Of a stretch of DNA of 64,000 nt, positions 34,252 to 45,200 are shown one piece after another; the first letter of the stretch is position 1; every line of letters starts with the position of its first letter. The notes beneath the pieces are model-generated. The model was given only the letters and a program-made list of their open reading frames with translations, searched no databases and was not told where the DNA came from. Location: NCBI GenBank assembly GCA_029378245.1, contig JARKIF010000031.1:496001-560000 (forward strand), given 5' to 3'. The translations under genes and the position numbers were made by a program. Source of the DNA: Roridomyces roridus (taxonomy: Eukaryota; Basidiomycota; Agaricomycetes; Agaricales; Mycenaceae).

Positions 34252-35165
34252 CTAGCTTCGGTCATCCCGTCAAATGTAAGCCTATAAAGCCCGAATTTGA
34301 TGCTAAAGAAACCGTGGATCAGGGCGTACGCGGACACATAAGAAGAAGAACTTACTATCCACCTGCAGCACCCATATCGCTGGCTACAGAGTAGCTGAGG
34401 ATCGAAGTCCCGTCTTCGTCAGTCACGTTGTACACCATCGTCCCCTCCGGCCCGAAACTTCCTCTGTCCCCGAAAATCAATCACACACACGGAGGGCCGC
34501 AGAAAAACCACTCACGAAATACTATGCACCGTCGTCCTCCCCTCATACTCCGTCAAATTAACACTCGGGCACTTGATCGCCCCACACTGCGGCCCCCCAG
34601 TCCCCCGCACATAATCCTTGATCCTCAAATCCCCATCAACAGCATCGAGCGTCACAAGCGGGTTATCCTCCGACACGCCAAACGCCTGCATCATATGGAA
34701 CCATGTCGTACTCGTGCTCACGCCAGCGTAGAGGTACGCTTTCCACGTGTACGAATACGCCGTGCCTTCATCGAGTTGCGGGAAATGCCACTCGTCGCGC
34801 TGGCGTGGGGAGGAGAGGAACTTCGTGTCGAGTTGCGCTGAGGCGTTGGAGGTGAAGGACATGTGGTAGCACGAAGTGATGCCGGATAACGTGCAATTCG
34901 TGTCAAGGATGCCTGTGGGTAAATGAATTTGCAATTAGACGTCGACACGCTGGAATTCATTTACACTGTACATACCTGATGCTTGCCAAATCATATCGCC
35001 AACGGTGCCCTGAACAAAGGCCGTCCCATTGTTCAATGTCGTCACATTTGCAGGGGAGTCTGCCGGAGCCGTCTTGGACTTTGACTTTGACAAGACACAG
35101 GTCGGCGAGGCCAGGGCAGTACTACTGGCCAGGATGACGAGGAGCGAAAACGAGCGGGTCCGCAT
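34252..35165 (-). CDS. Secreted jelly-roll (concanavalin A-like) protein, copy 2; 3' end uncertain
   Basis: ATG at 35165 (MRTRSFSLLVILASSTALAS) gives a signal peptide. Intron 1 at about 34975-34912 has a regular GTATGT donor. A 130-residue exon follows with EWHFPQLDEGTAYSYTW and QCGAIKCPSVNLTEYEG. The third intron ends at a good TTTAG acceptor (about 34308), giving GGY-IKFGLYRLTFDGMTEA. This is the acceptor lost in copy 1. Downstream of 34252 a 16-base deletion removes a small exon kept in copy 1, so the true end could not be set. The fold suggests a carbohydrate-active protein, possibly a PL20-like lyase; the function is unproven. A TATATA-type box lies about 45 bp upstream, as in copy 1. 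Confidence 0.5.
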
Positions 35166-35428
35166 GGTGTTGGGATGTGCTTTCATGTCGGACAAATGCC
35201 CTCGTCCTTATATACCACGGACAATCTCAGTAAACCCATAACAAGCCAAACCGTCCCACTCACCCGGAAGATATTCATGGAACCTGGACAACGTTAACGC
35301 AGCGCAGTCAGATATGTTATAATCTTCCAAATTTGTCGACATCGACGGTAGTAACTACTTACCTCGTGTAAATTTAGCTTGAGGGAGAAAATACCTACGA
35401 CACGTGGTCACGGGGAGTGGAGTTGAGG

Positions 35429-35805
35429 CTAGAGGCGCGCGGGTCCGACGTGGCACCAGATAACGATGCGGAGGCGAAGCTTTCTGGAATATCGCAGGTG
35501 GCTGCTGGCCGCAGAGACGTACATAAAAACGTCAATGCTGCTATTCCTGTGAAGCGAGCAAAGAGCACATGCACGTACCAGGTGTCCACCCAGACATGAA
35601 TCCACGCGGGGTACGGAGGGTTGGACGGGTCATCGCCGGCGAAAACTGGAATCGCAGAAGTCTTCATGGGGGGCTCTCCTGGACGACGAGACTCCACTTC
35701 AATGTGCCCGACCGGTTCGGCCGCGAATTCCTCGGTGAAGCCCTGGTACGAACTGACAAGCACAGTTACGGACGGCTTGCGCGAGGTTCTGGCGTGTACG
35801 GACAA
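35429..35805 (-). CDS. Unidentified small gene, copy 2 (partial)
   Basis: The minus strand reads SVHARTSRKPSVTVLVSSY...AGDDPSNPPYPAWIHVWVDTW. An intron with GTACGTGC donor and TTCACAG acceptor (about 35579-35548) follows. After it the frame continues NSSIDVFMYVSAASSHLRYSRKL to a TAG at 35429. No start was found, because a stop precedes the first exon shown. The family is unknown. It lies head-to-tail upstream of the jelly-roll gene, as in copy 1 at 9380. Confidence 0.35.
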
Positions 35806-35869
35806 TGTGAGACGACTTCACGGCAGGTAGGATGCCTCGTGGTATCTGGACGGTAAGTATTAATATTCG

Positions 35870-36403
35870 TTCTCTTTGACGACTGAGTTCGTGTTTTGGG
35901 AAAACCTACGTTAGAGTTCATGAGATGAAGGCATCTACACAGGCACTGAGCAGGTCGCAGAACGGACCCCGCCGTGGCCCGTCGGTGAGCCAGGAGCCTG
36001 AGGTCGAATTAGCACGCTATCGATAGCAAGATTCCCGACGATTCATGGTCAGAGCGCGCAGATCATCGAGCAGTGAATCATCCGCGCGATGGAATGGTCA
36101 AATTCAAACGATGGTGGTGGTTCGTGACAAAGAGCGATCATGTTTGTCACGCAAACAAACGCGGAGATCAAAGATGCGGATCATGCCAGCTCACATCAAA
36201 TCACGAACTGCTTTTGTCATTTGCGTCCGTCTCCAGGTTTTGAGCGCGACTGGTGAGAAGGCTTTGTCTATTTCTGAGAGCAGGATATAACTCATATCGT
36301 TCAAGGTCTTGAGGCCCGCGGAGTCAGATACTTAATCCCGCTGGACGATTTGAAAGGCGTATGAATAATGAGAGATTGATGAGAGACAATCTCATGGCCA
36401 TTG
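35870..36403. other. Arm sequence without a gene
   Basis: This region matches 8937-9260 of the left arm in reverse. No ORF is conserved between the two copies, so it is probably non-coding. Confidence 0.45.
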
Positions 36404-39400
36404 CATCACGAAAAGTGTCGTTTGATTTACGGGACATTTGACCCGGGACAGCCACATCAAGGCTTGACGCGTTCTTTCAAGGCGCTTTCCAGTCGTCCAC
36501 AGGCTGTCGTCCAACTCTCCAGTCTGTTCCTGGCCGTATTTCGACTTTCCTGCCACTGTAAATATAATCTTATTCCTACCTCCTGCCTGGATCTCGGGCC
36601 ACATTTTGCCAACCAAGTCAGCCGCCGCGGCCGCCGATGATCCTTTCAAAGTTCGACACTCAGACTCGTTCTCACTTCCCTCCCTCGCGACTCTGTATAA
36701 TCCACTACCCCACACTTCCCCGACTGCACCTTTTGCCTTTCGGCTCTAAAGCCGGGTTAAGCAACCCGGGCCACCTCAACTTTCAACCGTTGCCACGCCG
36801 CCACAAAACCGGTGCTGACGATGAGGTCGAGGAGACATCACTCCCTTCTGACCTTAATTCCGAAGAGAACGAGTCCAAAGAGGAGAAGGAGGAGCTCTGT
36901 TTTCAGCTCGAGGATGACGAGGAAGGTATAGGCGGACAGGTTGGTTTTGGGGACTTGTAGCGCGTCTTTCCACGCGTTTTTGTGTCTTTGTACGCGTCTT
37001 TCGTGCTTTAATGGAAACTGCAAGTCTTCCCTATCTTTCATCCCTTGGCTTCGCCCGCGATTGGCCGAAAAAGGACTGGACTCGGCGGCTGATTTATTTA
37101 TCTTTGGAGTCGATTCCTTGCATGCTGACTTGTTGTTTTAACTCCCATGGAATCAAAAGGATTTTATCGTACTCGACTGGTCCTCACATGGACCTGAAGC
37201 TGAGCAAAAAAAATCTCGAATGCCGTGAGTTATAAATAAATCGGGTGATCAAATTGATGACGCGTCCCTCCCTCTCTCTCTCTTCCCTCATGTCCTCCAC
37301 TCCCACCGCCGCCTCCCAGCCTGCGCCTCACACTCCTTCAAAAGGATCTGATCCTTCAACAAACCATCCGGAACTGGAACTTGACCCTGGGCCGACGCGT
37401 CCTCATCGTCCGCGGCAGATGGCTCCCTCCACCTAAATCCGTTTCTTGGGTGCGCGCCAGAGTGTTAGAACGCTTCAAGCACGTACTCTCATCATTCACA
37501 CTCACGCTTTCACTTACCACCGTCACAGAGCGACGACAGAATCCAAGAAGCTGTCGGACGCGTTGGACGCGTTCCTTGTGTTCAAGAGGTGGAGGCGGTG
37601 ATGGGAAATTTCAAATAGGCGCCGCATTGGGAGCCGCTGCTCCACCGGGTGCGTTTTTTTTTTCGCTCAATTCTTGTGCTCACTTCGTGCAGATGGCGAA
37701 CGACCTCAAGCCCCAGATCAGCGAATACTTTCCGCCGTCCGACGTCGACATCGCCCTCAAGCCGTTCGTGCGTGACAAGACCCAGCTACCTCCACCCGAT
37801 GCTTCGTGACGTGTTATCGTCTTAGCCCCGCAACAGCAAATTAACGCAGCGGAGGATGCGCCGGGTGCGGAGGATACACCGGATGGCCGGGTGAGGAGAA
37901 AAGACCTACGGCGGCGACGGAAAAGTGCGTTTCCTCACACTATATGCGCATATACCCACTCAAGCAACTCTCTAGGGCGCTGAAAGATCTCAACCAAATC
38001 CACAACTACAACGCGGAGGGTATCTATCGTGTGTCTATCCCGTCGGAGGAATCAGGCTACGTCGGCGTGAACGAGCTTGACGAGAAGAAGGGTCTAGTCC
38101 CAGTACCGATCGTCCTCTGGGTGCTTCGAGTCCTTCGGTGGAGGATCTCAATTGAACGGTTTGTTACTCGCTCATCCTTACACAGTATCTAATTCGTTTC
38201 AGATCACGCTTCCCGGCTTTCCTCTTGCACTCATCCTGCATCTCAGCTTTTAATCCCACGTGCGTATTCATTGGTGCATTTCTGCGATGTCTGACATGCT
38301 TGCCAGTCACGAATTAACTATCAATGCCTGACATGTAAGTCTCGAGCCGCCAGACTCGTATCCCATTCTGACCGATCCCTTCGTAGATAATTTCTGCTCA
38401 CCTTATCATGCCTGTAAGTACCCGCCACGCTCATTTTGGCGACGACGCGTTTTAACCATAATTACAGGCTCGGATCCTCCAACTCTCGTCGTATGTCCTT
38501 CAAGTTGTTTCGGCAGATGTGCTCATACTCCAGCTATCCAGACTCTTTTCTTGTCCAGACGCATACTGGTATGTCTTATTTTCTCATTACGGCGCAACGA
38601 GACACGTATTGGTATGTCTTCTCTTGTCTTCTCACTGCGGCACAATGCTGAGTTGAATTTAGCTGTCCATTCGTCTTCACTGCGGAATTCTGAATGCGAG
38701 TAGCCCCAGTTCCTCGCGGCACACGACTCGCTTACGTTTATATCCAGAGTCCTCTTTCGTCTTTGTGCGGCTCACTCTGATCAAATCTCACACCGGACCT
38801 ACCCAGATTCTAGATAATCATGCGCGGATCGTCTGTAAGCAATTTCGCATATTGCCTCCGCTGTTACTGATCCACGATCCACTACTGCTCCAGCGCACTA
38901 CAAACAACATCAAGGTGTGTGGCTATCTTCATTGCACGGGCCGCACTCATCTCATCTCATCTCTGCTCAGCTTTCCTTCTACTTGTTGTATTGCATCTTC
39001 TCGGTGAGTCCCCCATCCATGGAATCTTCCCTGACTGACGAACGAGTTCTTTCTAGCGCTGCTCTCGATGTGCTTTACTGACTGTAAGTATCCTCGCTCC
39101 TCTGTACTCTCATGTTGTCGTCGACTTGAATTCAATTTTTTATTCTTTATTATAATTTATCGGGATTGGTCTGAGGTACTGGGAGGAGCTGGGAATGGGG
39201 AAGCAGCCTGGAAACTGCCTTTAAAGTGTCTAAAGTCCTCTACAGGGACATCTAGCCAGGACTAGACTGTAAAGGACTTTGCAAGTGGACCGTCCGTTTA
39301 CAGGCCTTCCCAGCGTGTCTCCTGCCAGGAAGGGACTTTAAACGCCTGGAGACACTTGACAGGCGCTGCCCAGCGGCTTTCCAGCGAACGACACTTTTCG

Positions 39401-39405
39401 TGATG
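36404..39405. mobile_element. 3.0-kb element with terminal inverted repeats, hAT-like target duplication, decayed ORFs
   Basis: The left end CATCACGAAAAGTGTCGTT (36404-36422) is repeated in reverse at 39387-39405. It separates F-box 5' flank (ending ATGGCCATTG) from resumed F-box sequence (TGCCACTGGCACCCAG). The flanks give an imperfect 8-base duplication, GGCCATTG against TGCCACTG, the length used by hAT elements. Inside are only fragmentary frames: an acidic one at 36637-36960, one reading LILQQTIRNWNLTLGRRVLIVRGRWLPPP near 37330-37430, and LKDLNQIHNYNAEGIYRVSIPSEESGYVG at 37977-38063. None is recognised as a transposase. The element may be non-autonomous with captured gene pieces. Confidence 0.55.
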
Positions 39406-39687
39406 TGCCACTGGCACCCAGTTCGTCTCAATGCCTCTTACCATTACCTTGCCATTACCATGACTGAGGGAGTTGAAAGTGGATCCTCCGCCTTCCCTCC
39501 AAACCGTCACGCCTTGCAAAAACTCCCCGTTTCCCGAGCCCGAGGTTGGCTCGAGGCTTTGACTGCCTGGCGCTGCCAGCAGAACGCGAGCTAGCGGTCC
39601 AAAATCAATCTCAGGAGAATGCCACTCGCTCCTTATTCTCTCTCGTTGGGCTCTACCGACGCGGTGGACCTCCTCGTAACGAGTTCC
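39405..39687 (+). pseudogene. 5' fragment of the F-box gene (copy of 8771-8500)
   Basis: The plus strand repeats the 5' coding text of the minus-strand F-box gene: CCCAGTTCGTCTCAATGCCT, AAAACTCCCCGTTT and AGCAGAACGCGAGCTAGCG, then the SLVGLYR codons. The ATG is destroyed. At about 39688 it fuses to a copy of the membrane protein gene. Confidence 0.75.
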
Positions 39688-39782
39688 GCGGTGTTTCCGA
39701 CATCATCCTCTTCCGCTGTGTCGACATCCACGTCGATATCGCCAGAACCATCCAGCAACAACGGCACCTCTGCCAAATTCCA

Positions 39783-40877
39783 ATGACACATGCGGCACGT
39801 GCAAGACGTCAGCCGTCTCCACCTCAGCGCTCCTGGGTGTTATCGTCGGCACCCTCGCCCGCGGCCCTAGTGGCTTTCATCGTTTTCGGGTCCATCTCGC
39901 TCTACGTCTACCGACGCCGGAGGGCCGTGGCCAACGGGCGGGGAAGAGGCGTGTATCCATTTGGTGGGCCTGAGAGTGCGAAGCAGGCGGAGGAGGACGA
40001 GGAGAACAAGCTTGCGATGAAGATTTCGCCGTTTAGCGTCGATTTGGACGACGATGAGCCGGAGCTTTCTGCGCTCCTTTCATCGCAGCCTACGCCTCCA
40101 GGGTTGAACACGGGCACGTTGCCTCATGCTCCTGCTTTAGGACCCTCGCGCCGGAAAGCGTACCTCGAGGCACAATTGCAGCAGCTCGCGATTTCCACTG
40201 AGGAGGAAGACGTGTCAGTCACGTTCAGTCCTCTTTCCAGCATCCCTCCCTCGGAACACACTCTCCCGAATCCACACCTCGACCCCTACGTGCATCCTTC
40301 CACCTACACTACACGCAGAACTTCTCCTCCCCTCCCTCCACTCCCTCCACCATCCCCGCCCTCACAACTACCACCGCCAACACCAACACCCGGCTCCTCA
40401 CGACGAGCAGTCTACCTCTCCTCCCAGCTCCAGAAACTCAACACGGACATCAGACGGGGAAGTGCCGGGGGTTCTCTCGCGTTTGCGCCCCTTTCGAGCG
40501 TGCCGTCGGAGAGTACTGGGGTGCGCGTGGACGAGGACGAGGAGGAGGGGGAGGAGGAAGGAAGCGCTACACCGACGCAGACAGAGGCGTCTCCAGTATC
40601 GACGGTCATCTCGCCTGTGGTGTTCAGGCCTAGGTCTGAGGCTATCTCGATTTTGACGGTGCTCGCGCCTGCTGTGATGCCTACTCCCGAGCCTGCGACG
40701 CCGGTGGTTTCGAGTGCGAGTGCGAGTGCCGGGGAGATTGGGGCTGGCACTGGCACTGGCACTGGCGCTGGTGTTGGAACGGGAATTGGTAGCAGGACAC
40801 GCACGCGTCCGCGGGGGCCGAGTCTTATTCAGACTCCAGTGGGTATGCGACCCAAGGGTGCGCGTCCGCCTTTGTGA
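39783..40877 (+). CDS. Chimeric membrane protein copy lacking signal peptide and ectodomain
   Basis: The frame is open from 39546 in the F-box fragment through to TGA at 40877. The first ATG in frame is 39783. Up to about 39860 the sequence is read in a shifted frame relative to the intact copy (MTHAARARRQPSPPQ...). A 7-base insertion near 39855 (CGCGGCC region) restores the proper frame at ALVAFIVFGSISLYVYRRRR. From there the transmembrane and cytoplasmic parts are well kept, including MKISPFSVDLDDDEP, the proline-rich stretch and RPKGARPPL. The product would be an N-terminally anchored tail without the ectodomain. Whether it is expressed is unknown; no promoter is evident because the copy lies inside a gene fragment. 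Confidence 0.5.
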   Translation: MTHAARARRQPSPPQRSWVLSSAPSPAALVAFIVFGSISLYVYRRRRAVANGRGRGVYPFGGPESAKQAEEDEENKLAMKISPFSVDLDDDEPELSALLSSQPTPPGLNTGTLPHAPALGPSRRKAYLEAQLQQLAISTEEEDVSVTFSPLSSIPPSEHTLPNPHLDPYVHPSTYTTRRTSPPLPPLPPPSPPSQLPPPTPTPGSSRRAVYLSSQLQKLNTDIRRGSAGGSLAFAPLSSVPSESTGVRVDEDEEEGEEEGSATPTQTEASPVSTVISPVVFRPRSEAISILTVLAPAVMPTPEPATPVVSSASASAGEIGAGTGTGTGAGVGTGIGSRTRTRPRGPSLIQTPVGMRPKGARPPL

Positions 40878-41491
40878 TTTCTCTCCTGATTAGTGCGTTG
40901 CTTTGACCTTGACTTGGAGAGAGAATCTTTACTTTTTAACCGCATTACATTGCATTACTCTACCTCACTCATTCAGTCCAGTTTACTTTAACCACGTACA
41001 TAACATCACTACTGATCATGACACTACATACTTATTTTATTTATTGCCTACCGCTGTAATGTATGATAGTACTTTTCTGTTGTAACAGTATTTTCTTTTG
41101 CAGTTGACATGGGTTGACATGCAGACACCGTTGATTCGATTCGAGACAATCAGTCGAACCCCGCAATTGAATGCTAACAGAGATGAGATCCGAATTCGGG
41201 ACCGGGATGGTGCTCTCCGGTTGTCTCCATGCAGCAGCACGGCATTCAAACGGGCAGGCTGGTAGGTACGCGCTAGTACGCGCCAGGAGGCGGTGGATTG
41301 AGAACGCACAGTTTTACGGTTGGAACGGATCCAGGGCCTTCGCGACCGTGTCAAACAGACTGAATGAGAGGAGTCGGGACTCGGGAGTTTAGAGTTTGGG
41401 ACCGCACTTCCGGATCCAGTTTGTCGAGTAAATCTGGGAAATGAGACTCGAGAGCCGCAAAACGAACAAAAAACGGAAGCAATCCCGACTA

Positions 41492-41587
41492 TGCTTTGGG
41501 AGGGAATCGAACCCCCGGCGGGTCGAATGAATCGACACTTATGCAACCTAATGGCAACGACCCAGGTTACCACTACCCCACCAAAGC
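41492..41587 (-). tRNA. tRNA-like sequence, possible tRNA-Gly(GCC) with longer intron
   Basis: This is the inverted counterpart of 30618-30700. Stems GCTTTGG/CCAAAGC and GGTCG/CGACC are kept, the T-loop is the canonical TTCGATT, and the loop again starts TTGCCA. The putative intron is about 25 nt. A T6 run lies about 20 bases downstream. The third, truncated relative is at 43632-43672. Confidence 0.45.
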
Positions 41588-41920
41588 GATAGCACAGGGG
41601 TGCCGAGTGGGTTTCTCGATGGTGGAGACGTGAATTGGATCTAATCGAAGATATAAGATTAGGCCAAGACCCGGTTTGGTTTCTCTTTTTGGCCAATGGG
41701 CGCGTCGGCCGGTTAGCACAGCGACGCCACATTAATATTCACGATTGCCTCAATGCCCGGAAGTGCAGGCCCAGTGAAATCCACGTCAACAAAAATATAA
41801 AAGAGTCAAGACCCACATATGTTGGCGCGGGAATCGAACCCGCGGTCAATGCGTGCGTGACGGTTCGGATGGTGGTATGGCATGGGCACCACTCAAGAGC
41901 CGCCTGATAAACTCAGTGGA

Positions 41921-44900
41921 CAGATGGATGTCTAGAATCAGACTGTAGATAGATCTGCGTCAAGAAAAAATATGGAAGCAAGACCCAAGGACCCACAAAT
42001 GTTGCCGCGTGAATCGAACCCACGGTCAACGTCAGCCAAACCCCTCTGCTGTCCCCCCCCCAATGACAAAACACGTGACTTTTCCATTCCTTAATCAAAG
42101 GTTGCGTGTTCAACCCTGACTGCAGCAACATTTTTTAATCCGAACTTTTGCAACTGAAGCCACCCAACCTAACCTGACAGGAATTCACTGCTGACACTGT
42201 TTCTAACTGCCCACTCACTGCTGATACTGATCCTAACTGCCCATTCACTGTGGATTCTGAGTTCTTCATTCACAGCCGAGGCCGTGTGGGGGGAACAGGG
42301 GCATACAATACACACACAGTCCTAACCTATCCTAACCTAACCTGCGTCTAACCACCAATTCACGGCAGGATCCGAGTTCTTCAACAAAAAAGAAAAAAGA
42401 AATGGCACCAAAAAGGAGTGAACCCAAATAGTGATAGCTGTTAGGGAAATTCAACAATCTTGATTACTACCGCTGAGCCAGAGCGGCAATTGAGTTAGCT
42501 GTCACCGTAGCGATCATGACGGCACCCCGGCAGTTAAGCGAGCAGAATCGCCTTTTAAGGCAATGTCATTGGGGGGGACACGTGCGCCAGCTACGTCAGC
42601 TGACGGCGTCAGTTCGGCCAGAGGCCTGGGTACCTACCAACCAAGAGTCTTGCCGCCGGATACCCTTGGGTTCTGGTGGACTGACCTCAGCATTGAGCAA
42701 ACGCTGGTGATACCGTGCATCCCTTGTACATATCTAGATAATTGATGCGGTGACACCGCTGACATTGGACAATGTCACAATCGCAACTCGTTCGATTCGG
42801 GTTTCGATACTGAGTTGGTACAGTCTTTTTTTCTGAGCCGACTTGTCTTCTTTTTATAATCTTAATTCTGTGCGATGAGTAACTTGCAAGTTTCAAGTGC
42901 CATGTCCAAAATGCTGAAAAGCAGGAGGGATGATTGACTCCCGGATAGCACATGTAGGACAACTTGTCTTTTTTATACCTCATCTTCCGTCGCTGATTTG
43001 CTCCGACGGATAGGCCTCACGTGCTACTCGGTAAGCAGTGTGAAAACAAAAATGAACAGTTTTACGATTCGAGCGGATCCAGCTTTCTTCGCAACCGTGT
43101 GAGACGGAGATGCAGGCACTCGAACTGGAAGAGGGGTATTTTTACCAGTAAGAAATGAGACTCGAGAGCCCAATGAACTAAAAGGCTGCTCAGCTCAGGT
43201 TCTGGGGGACTGACCTCAGCAAACGCTAGCGTAACACCGTGCATGCCCTGTACAGTGTACATGTCCAGATAACGCGGCGAGACCGCTCACAATCGCAGCA
43301 GGGATGAATAGGACCCGTACAGTGCCAATTTTGTACTCCATCGCTGATTTGCTCGGGCGGGCGGGCTGATAGTAGGTGCACTGCTACTCGCTAGGTATTG
43401 TATTGAGAAAAACGAACAATTTTACGGGTCAAACGGGTCCATCGCTTTGGCAACCTCGCCATCATTCAACGGGAGGTGCGGAGCCGCACTTCCGGAATCA
43501 GGGACCCGCTAGAGGCAAGGTTCAGGCGCTCGAAGATTGCGGTCGCATGGGATTGCTTGCACAGAGGGAGTGAGGTGGCAAATTAGCCTCGAGCGCCACA
43601 AGAAACAAAAAAGTACCTATTTCGAGGAGGTTCATGCTTTGGGAGGGAATTGAACCCCGGCGGGTCGAGTGAAGATACCCCTTCGACCTTGTTCCCTCAG
43701 CAAAGCATTTATAGGGCCCAGCTAGCATATTCGAGGGTATTTGATGTTGGGGTGAAAACCGAACCTGGCCCCGGCGAGGTAGGGTTGGGAGACATGCAAG
43801 TAAGACAAGAGTCGGGTGAGCTGACCCGACAGCTATTTATCATTGCCAACGCACAAGCGTCCATTGTCAAATACAATCACCGTAACCCGTTCGATTCGGG
43901 TTCTGGTGTGTGCGCACGTGAGGGAGAGCATATTTTTTCTCAGCCAACTCCTGTTGAATAATCTTTATTCTGTGCGTCGTTTCTGCATGCCGCCAATTTC
44001 ACCATCCTTTTCCACGACGCTCGCTGAGTGATTCAGCGTCCGCCGAAGATGAGCAGAGGTGATGGATAAGTCCCGGATGGCAATGAACTTTGCCAACGAC
44101 GGAATGCCTTGTTCGATTCGAGGTTCCGACAGGACTGTGATGACCTGTCATTTTTTGTGCTCCATCTCTGATTCTCTGACCAAGAGCACTTGGCTCAATA
44201 CACTTGGCTCAATAACCCCTCCGACTCAACCCAATGTCAGCCCGCACAAACCACAGGATAACGCGGAGATTGAGCGTATCGAACCGAGGTCTGCTTCTAA
44301 CTACAAACGGTCGCTTGCGAGTTTGTATTTGGCCCCAACCCGTTCGATTCGGGGTTCGGTACCATGGTCCATTGTCGAGTAATCGTGCGTTTCTTTGTGC
44401 CGTGGCCACTGATTTGACCGGGCGCATCGAGCCCTACCAAGTCGTTCGAACCCAGCGCGCCCAACGGCCGATTACCTGAATGGCCGGAGTCGCCGGACCA
44501 CCGCTAATTAATAGTCTCCTCATCGGCGCTGGTAGACCGAACTGAGGGGATCTTACAAGCGGGCACACTCATCGGAGCGTCCCTTGTTCAAATCACGCTG
44601 ACACCGCCGACAATTGCCGCGACCCGTTCGATTTGGGTTCCAATGCTACCTTGTTGCTTTGGCCTTTTTTTCCCGGGCCAACTCTCTCCTTCCTACTTAT
44701 AATCTTTACTGTGTGCCACGAGTAACTTACAAGTGCCATGTCCCAGACATGCCCACTGGCAAGAGCAGCGTTACCGGACCACCGGTGATAAACAAGTTCC
44801 CGATGCCAAACGACGGAATCCCTCGTTCGATTCGACGTTCCGATATGTTGTGTTAGGAGCTCTTTTTTCATTTTGTACTCCGTTTCCCAGCACGCCAATA

Positions 44901-45200
44901 TTTGTCAACCAAAACAAAACACGATCCAATTCCTCCTACTATTTCCACGGTCCACCAACTAGAGATTCAAAACCTCAAGATTTTACCTTTCCGCGGCGGC
45001 GGCGACGCCGCGACGGTTGGTGAGTGAGAGGGACGAAGATGATTTCACCGGGACAGTGGGTAAGACATTGGTAATTGCAATGTCCACAGAACCTGCGGCT
45101 ACCGATGTGCCGCGCGGCGGTTGAATGCCAGCGACAGAAATGCCTCGTTCGATTCGAGGTTCCGGTGCATAGAATCTGCAATATATTCTCATTTTTCTAC
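41921..45200. repeat. Cluster of tRNA-derived, SINE-like repeats
   Basis: There is no gene in this stretch. T-arm motifs (AACCCG-TTCGATT-CGGGTT and variants) occur at 42784, 43884, 44108, 44337, 44622, 44821 and 45143. RNA polymerase III A-box-like (TGGCTCAGCGGTAG) and B-box-like text lies at about 42398-42487 on the minus strand. A repeat reading GGTTCTGG-GGACTGACCTCAGCA occurs at about 42670 and 43198 and, inverted, near 30290. Poly-T runs follow many motifs. A tRNA-like 3' half is at 43632-43672. Confidence 0.6.

Larger units (their letters stand above)
31535..36403 (-). repeat. Right arm of inverted segmental duplication (partner 8937-13532)
   Basis: Read on the minus strand, this segment gives the same order of elements as the left arm: small relic, secreted jelly-roll gene, non-coding stretch, membrane protein gene. 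Near 36389-36400 it reads AATCTCATGGCCA, the uninterrupted version of the site where the left arm carries the MITE. The ATGGCCA is the start of the F-box gene. A 3-kb TIR element follows immediately, and F-box homology resumes at 39405. Confidence 0.88.
39688..41920 (+). repeat. Third copy of the membrane protein gene neighbourhood (inverted partner 30299-32500)
   Basis: Homology begins at about the TSATIPTSSSS codons and runs through the stop and about 1 kb of 3' flank, including the tRNA-like sequence. Relative to 30299-32500 it lies in inverted orientation, so 30.3-41.9 kb is an imperfect palindrome around a 7-kb centre. Confidence 0.85.

Noticed and set aside
39180..39400. A further palindromic element
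   Set aside because: Blocks such as GGAGACAC and CTTTAAA recur, but no consistent long inverted pairing was found apart from the terminal repeat at 39387-39405.
41815..41905. A second functional tRNA gene (CCGCGGGTTCGATTCCCGCG T-arm)
   Set aside because: The T-arm is perfect, but no matching acceptor stem or D-arm was found upstream; a SINE fragment is more likely.
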